DNA of 64,000 bases from UBA1181 sp045226255 (GTDB taxonomy: Bacteria; Bacteroidota; Bacteroidia; Bacteroidales; Paludibacteraceae). The DNA lies in NCBI GenBank assembly GCA_045226255.1, contig JBGVCG010000020.1, forward strand, positions 62,001-126,000, given 5' to 3'. Shown one piece after another: positions 62,444-64,000 of the stretch. Each line of letters opens with the position of its first letter. The stretch's first letter is position 1. The notes below the pieces were generated by a model. It was not told where the DNA came from, did not search any database, and saw nothing but the letters and a program-made list of their open reading frames with translations. The position numbers and the translations under genes were made by a program.

Positions 62444-63862
62444 TCAATATCTGTACATATCCGATTTATATGGTCCATCAACAGAGACGCCAATATACGC
62501 AGCTTGCGCAGGCGTCAATCGGGTCAGTTTCGCTCCGATTTTAGAGAGATGAAGCCTAGCGACTTCCTCATCCAACTCCTTCGGCAAACAATAGACACCC
62601 ACCTCATACTTCTTGGTGAACAACTCGATCTGCGCCAACGTCTGGTTGGTGAACGAATTACTCATCACGAACGAAGGGTGACCCGTGGCACAGCCCAAAT
62701 TGACAAGACGGCCCTCCGCCAACAATATGATCGAATGTCCGTCAGGGAAGAAGAATTGATCCACCTGAGGCTTGATATTTCTACGCTTAATACCTGGGTA
62801 CTTCTTCAATTTCTCCACCTGTATCTCGCTGTCGAAATGGCCGATGTTGCAGACGATGGCCGAGTTCTTCATCTTTTCCATATGCTCGACCGTGATAATG
62901 TCCACATTACCCGTTGTGGTGACATAAATATCACCAATCGGGAGCGCATCCTCAACCGTAACCACCTCATAACCCTCCATAGCAGCCTGCAAAGCGCAAA
63001 TCGGGTCGATCTCCGTGACGAGCACGCGCGCACCGTAATAACGCATGGAATGGGCGCACCCCTTACCAACATCACCATATCCGCACACAACAACCACCTT
63101 ACCTGCCACCATGATGTCCGTAGCACGTTTGATACCATCCGCCAACGACTCGCGGCAGCCATATAGATTATCGAACTTAGACTTCGTGACGGAATCGTTC
63201 ACGTTGAACGCAGGAATACGGAGCCTACCCTCCTTCTCCATCTGGTAAAGGCGGTGTACACCCGTGGTCGTCTCCTCAGAAACGCCCTTTATCGTAGGGA
63301 GCATCCTATTAAAGAACTTGTCATCCACCTTACGGATAGCCTTCAGCGTATTGAGCAATTCTATCTCATCCTCACTCTCCGCCTTACGGTCCAAAACAGA
63401 AGGGTCATCCTCCCCGTTGGCACCCAAATGAATCATCAATGTGGCGTCACCACCATCATCCACGATCATATTCGGGCCCATTCCGTCGCCGAAGTTCAGC
63501 GCCTGCAACGTACACCACCAATAATCCGCAAGAGACTCACCCTTCCAAGCGAAGACAGGCACGCCAGCAGCCGCTATGGCAGCAGCCGCATGATCCTGAG
63601 TGGAGAAAATATTACAACTTGCCCAACGAACCTGTGCCCCCAACTCAACCAACGTCTCAATGAGGACAGCCGTCTGTATGGTCATATGCAAAGAACCGGA
63701 AATGCGAGCCCCTTTCAAAGGCTTCTGCTTACCATATTTTTCACGAAGAGCCATCAATCCAGGCATTTCAATCTCAGCCAATTCAATTTCCTTACGACCA
63801 AAATCAGCTAAATTAATATCCGCAACCTTATACGGAAGGGATGAAAACAAAGAATCACTCAT
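62444..63862 (-). CDS. ahcY: Adenosylhomocysteinase
   Basis: A 472-residue NAD-dependent enzyme that hydrolyses S-adenosylhomocysteine to adenosine and homocysteine, clearing the inhibitor left by methyltransferases. Seen are the substrate-domain strings GARISGSLHMTIQTAVLIE and DDGGDATLMIHLG, the NAD loop VVCGYGDVGKGCA, and the C-terminal Lys-Tyr tail YKSDMYRY. Length is normal for the bacterial type with the extra insertion. The gene is transcribed alone. A tandem repeat with an ATAGTAA unit occupies the bases directly before the ATG, which is unusual for a housekeeping gene. Confidence 0.96.
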   Translation of the reverse strand: MSDSLFSSLPYKVADINLADFGRKEIELAEIEMPGLMALREKYGKQKPLKGARISGSLHMTIQTAVLIETLVELGAQVRWASCNIFSTQDHAAAAIAAAGVPVFAWKGESLADYWWCTLQALNFGDGMGPNMIVDDGGDATLMIHLGANGEDDPSVLDRKAESEDEIELLNTLKAIRKVDDKFFNRMLPTIKGVSEETTTGVHRLYQMEKEGRLRIPAFNVNDSVTKSKFDNLYGCRESLADGIKRATDIMVAGKVVVVCGYGDVGKGCAHSMRYYGARVLVTEIDPICALQAAMEGYEVVTVEDALPIGDIYVTTTGNVDIITVEHMEKMKNSAIVCNIGHFDSEIQVEKLKKYPGIKRRNIKPQVDQFFFPDGHSIILLAEGRLVNLGCATGHPSFVMSNSFTNQTLAQIELFTKKYEVGVYCLPKELDEEVARLHLSKIGAKLTRLTPAQAAYIGVSVDGPYKSDMYRY

Positions 63863-63896
63863 ATTTACTATTTTACCATTTACTATCCACTATTTC
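63863..63896. repeat. Degenerate 7-8 bp repeat abutting the ahcY start codon
   Basis: Minus-strand units ATAGTGG, ATAGTAA, ATGGTAAA, ATAGTAA fill the 34 bases just before the ATG of ahcY, where a ribosome binding site would lie. Related arrays occur at 28454 and 56481. Confidence 0.65.
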
Positions 63897-63960
63897 AACA
63901 CACTAACAACTGAAACAATTTGGTGGGAACTGCTCCCATTTCAAACCATTAATCATGGTA

Positions 63961-63968
63961 CAAATATA
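63961..63968 (-). promoter_or_regulatory. -7 element of ahcY
   Basis: Minus-strand TATATTTG, a perfect TAnnTTTG. A CAA at 63992-63994 is 23 bases away, slightly far for a -33 box. A small hairpin (TGGGA/TCCCA, 63924-63938) lies in the leader. Confidence 0.5.
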
Positions 63969-64000
63969 GGCAATATAAAAAGGTCATAAAACAACCTCCA

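Noticed and set aside
63863..64000. Possible SAM or SAH riboswitch in the ahcY leader
   Set aside because: Only a 5-bp hairpin is visible in about 90 bases; none of the conserved SAM-I or SAH motif strings occurs.
1..64000. tRNA, rRNA, insertion sequence or prophage genes
   Set aside because: No transposase, integrase or phage protein and no tRNA-like cloverleaf was noticed by eye; a covariance-model scan would be decisive.

Overview
The window is a 64 kb chromosomal stretch from a member of the Bacteroidota, most likely order Bacteroidales. The main evidence is the promoters: many genes are preceded by the Bacteroidetes pair TTTG / TAnnTTTG (or TTTG / TAnnTTCG), not by E. coli-type boxes. 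Supporting evidence is a type IX secretion (T9SS) type A sorting domain on a CotH-like protein, FISUMP-domain (Fibrobacter succinogenes major domain) and GLUG-repeat surface proteins, DUF5686, DUF4491 and DUF2520 proteins, a UbiA-type prenyltransferase and a VorB/Kor-type 2-oxoacid:ferredoxin oxidoreductase. The latter suggests an anaerobe. Family and genus cannot be fixed from the sequence. I found no rRNA, tRNA, CRISPR array, insertion sequence or prophage gene.

Layout. 0-9 kb (mostly minus strand): 5' end of htpG, a POT peptide transporter, then a compact group nitroreductase / DUF2520 protein / kdsC / UbiA-family enzyme / floA, then pgeF with a small membrane protein and a GLUG-repeat lipoprotein. 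9-17 kb: an exported tyrosine-phosphatase-like protein, the ksgA-corA-obg-DUF4491 minus-strand operon, and a divergent flippase-like membrane protein coupled to a TPR protein. 17-19.5 kb: a tandem of three exported proteins sharing a short N-terminal domain (a mini sorting-domain protein and two FISUMP proteins). 19.9-28.2 kb (minus): glgB-nfeD-M16 peptidase and rnz-DUF5686. 28.7-36 kb (plus): CotH-like T9SS cargo, aspC, a membrane protein, an MBL-fold enzyme and a barrel protein with a structured leader. 36-44 kb (minus): a VIT/vWA/DUF2135 protein and TamB. 44-50 kb (plus): glycosyltransferase, the four-gene 2-oxoacid:ferredoxin oxidoreductase operon and two hypotheticals. 50-64 kb: acetyltransferase, DUF2461, a BspA-like LRR protein, a DUF4874/DUF4832 protein, three paralogous small barrel proteins, a 36-residue basic peptide gene, an exported protein with four CC...CxCxC modules and its mini-partner, a barrel protein coupled to a radical SAM/SPASM enzyme, and ahcY.

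How it fits together. Most of the window is housekeeping: translation and ribosome assembly (ksgA, obg), tRNA maturation (rnz), envelope building (kdsC, tamB, floA/nfeD), glycogen (glgB), the methyl cycle (ahcY) and anaerobic 2-oxoacid metabolism. The accessory part is a set of exported and outer-membrane proteins at 17-19.5 kb and 51-62 kb. The least explained elements are the mini sorting-domain protein plus variable-partner pairs at two separate loci, the four-module cysteine protein, the three-member barrel family, the barrel plus radical-SAM pair, the tiny basic peptide gene, and 7-8 bp tandem repeats in several intergenic regions, one of which abuts the ahcY start codon.
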